In this document: one piece after another, positions 63,954 through 64,000 of the stretch
Layout of the letters: every line of letters starts with the position of its first letter
Numbering within the stretch: position 1 is the stretch's first letter
Assembly (NCBI RefSeq): GCF_007097265.1
Contig: NZ_VJZP01000010.1
Coordinates: 51,091-115,090 of the forward strand
Source: Flavobacterium gawalongense
Lineage (GTDB): Bacteria; Bacteroidota; Bacteroidia; Flavobacteriales; Flavobacteriaceae
Length of the DNA: 64,000 nucleotides
Direction of reading: 5' to 3'
Program-made: the position numbers and the translations under genes
Notes under the pieces: generated by a model
Databases searched by the model: none
What the model saw: only the letters and a program-made list of their open reading frames with translations
What the model was told of the DNA's origin: nothing

Positions 63954-64000
63954 TTAAGCTACATTTTTGTAATTAATTTGATTGTTAAATTCTTCAATAG
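63954..64000 (-). mobile_element. Possible IS transposase 3' end, cut by the window edge
   Basis: On the minus strand the last bases of the window read IEEFNNQINYKNVA then a stop (63954-63956). This resembles the C-termini of IS3-type transposases in Bacteroidota. It would place an insertion sequence immediately after the broken cysteine desulfurase. The element's boundary and most of its gene are outside the window, so this remains a suggestion. Confidence 0.45.

Overview
The window looks like chromosomal DNA of a Flavobacterium-type member of the Bacteroidota. The supports are strong AT-richness, two giant secreted proteins ending in type IX secretion (type B, gliding-motility-associated) sorting domains, many lipoproteins with a Leu/Ser-Cys lipobox, TAnnTTTG-type -7 promoter boxes, the bacillithiol enzyme BshC, and the rpmB-rpmG-DUF4295-ftsY neighbourhood. 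Most of the window is ordinary core genome; the last ~2.2 kb looks like the edge of an integrated, IS-damaged island.

Layout. 1-6.2 kb: the start of an HD-domain protein (related to Pycsar-effector-type proteins), a large phosphoesterase/kinase-like/outer-membrane-barrel fusion, a propeller lipoprotein and an unrecognised protein. 6.9-9.1 kb: a soluble PAS histidine kinase overlapping its response regulator. 9.2-13.5 kb: an ABC-2 transporter, a T9SS-secreted choice-of-anchor-L-type protein and a frameshifted remnant of a second sorting domain. 13.5-20 kb: typA, a second kinase/regulator pair, rpsT, three tRNA-Glu genes and proS. 20-25.5 kb: a Tyr/Gly/Ser-rich lipoprotein, an OmpP1/FadL protein, rimO, a small secreted protein and an amidase. 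25.8-31.3 kb: a probable inorganic-carbon module (SulP transporter and beta-carbonic anhydrase) between two outer-membrane proteins. 31.4-36.1 kb: semialdehyde dehydrogenase, GNAT, aldo-keto reductase and a frameshifted trypsin-like protease. 36.2-40.2 kb: a three-gene acyl-CoA (probably propionyl-CoA) carboxylase. 40.5-50.5 kb: a B12-binding-type radical SAM protein, a 1352-residue SBBP/Ig-like T9SS protein, bshC, an acyltransferase and ndk. 50.7-61.3 kb: DUF721, lipocalin-like, serine hydrolase, ftsY, DUF4295, rpmG, rpmB, cinA, Hpt, FAH, DnaQ-like exonuclease, dehydrogenase E2, a glycosyltransferase and an orphan antitoxin-like gene. 61.9-64 kb: a tyrosine recombinase, a cysteine desulfurase cut off after about 109 residues, and what looks like the 3' end of an IS transposase.

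The most unusual signal is a network of small palindromic repeats. Three copies of a structured intergenic element (22.5, 51.5 and 61.4 kb) share conserved ends but carry different hairpins in the middle; one holds a 54-bp perfect palindrome. Related palindromes sit in frame inside coding sequence: three times in one glycosyltransferase (two as inverted copies differing at one base) and once each in bshC and the radical SAM gene. A separate CAGTGTTCAG-type inverted-repeat element follows ndk and the exonuclease gene, and in both cases the stop codon TAG lies at the element edge. The right-hand island edge (integrase plus cysteine desulfurase) is the best place to look for an accessory system, but the informative part lies beyond the window.

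Limits: assignments rest on reading motifs by eye. No database search, structure prediction or composition calculation was run.
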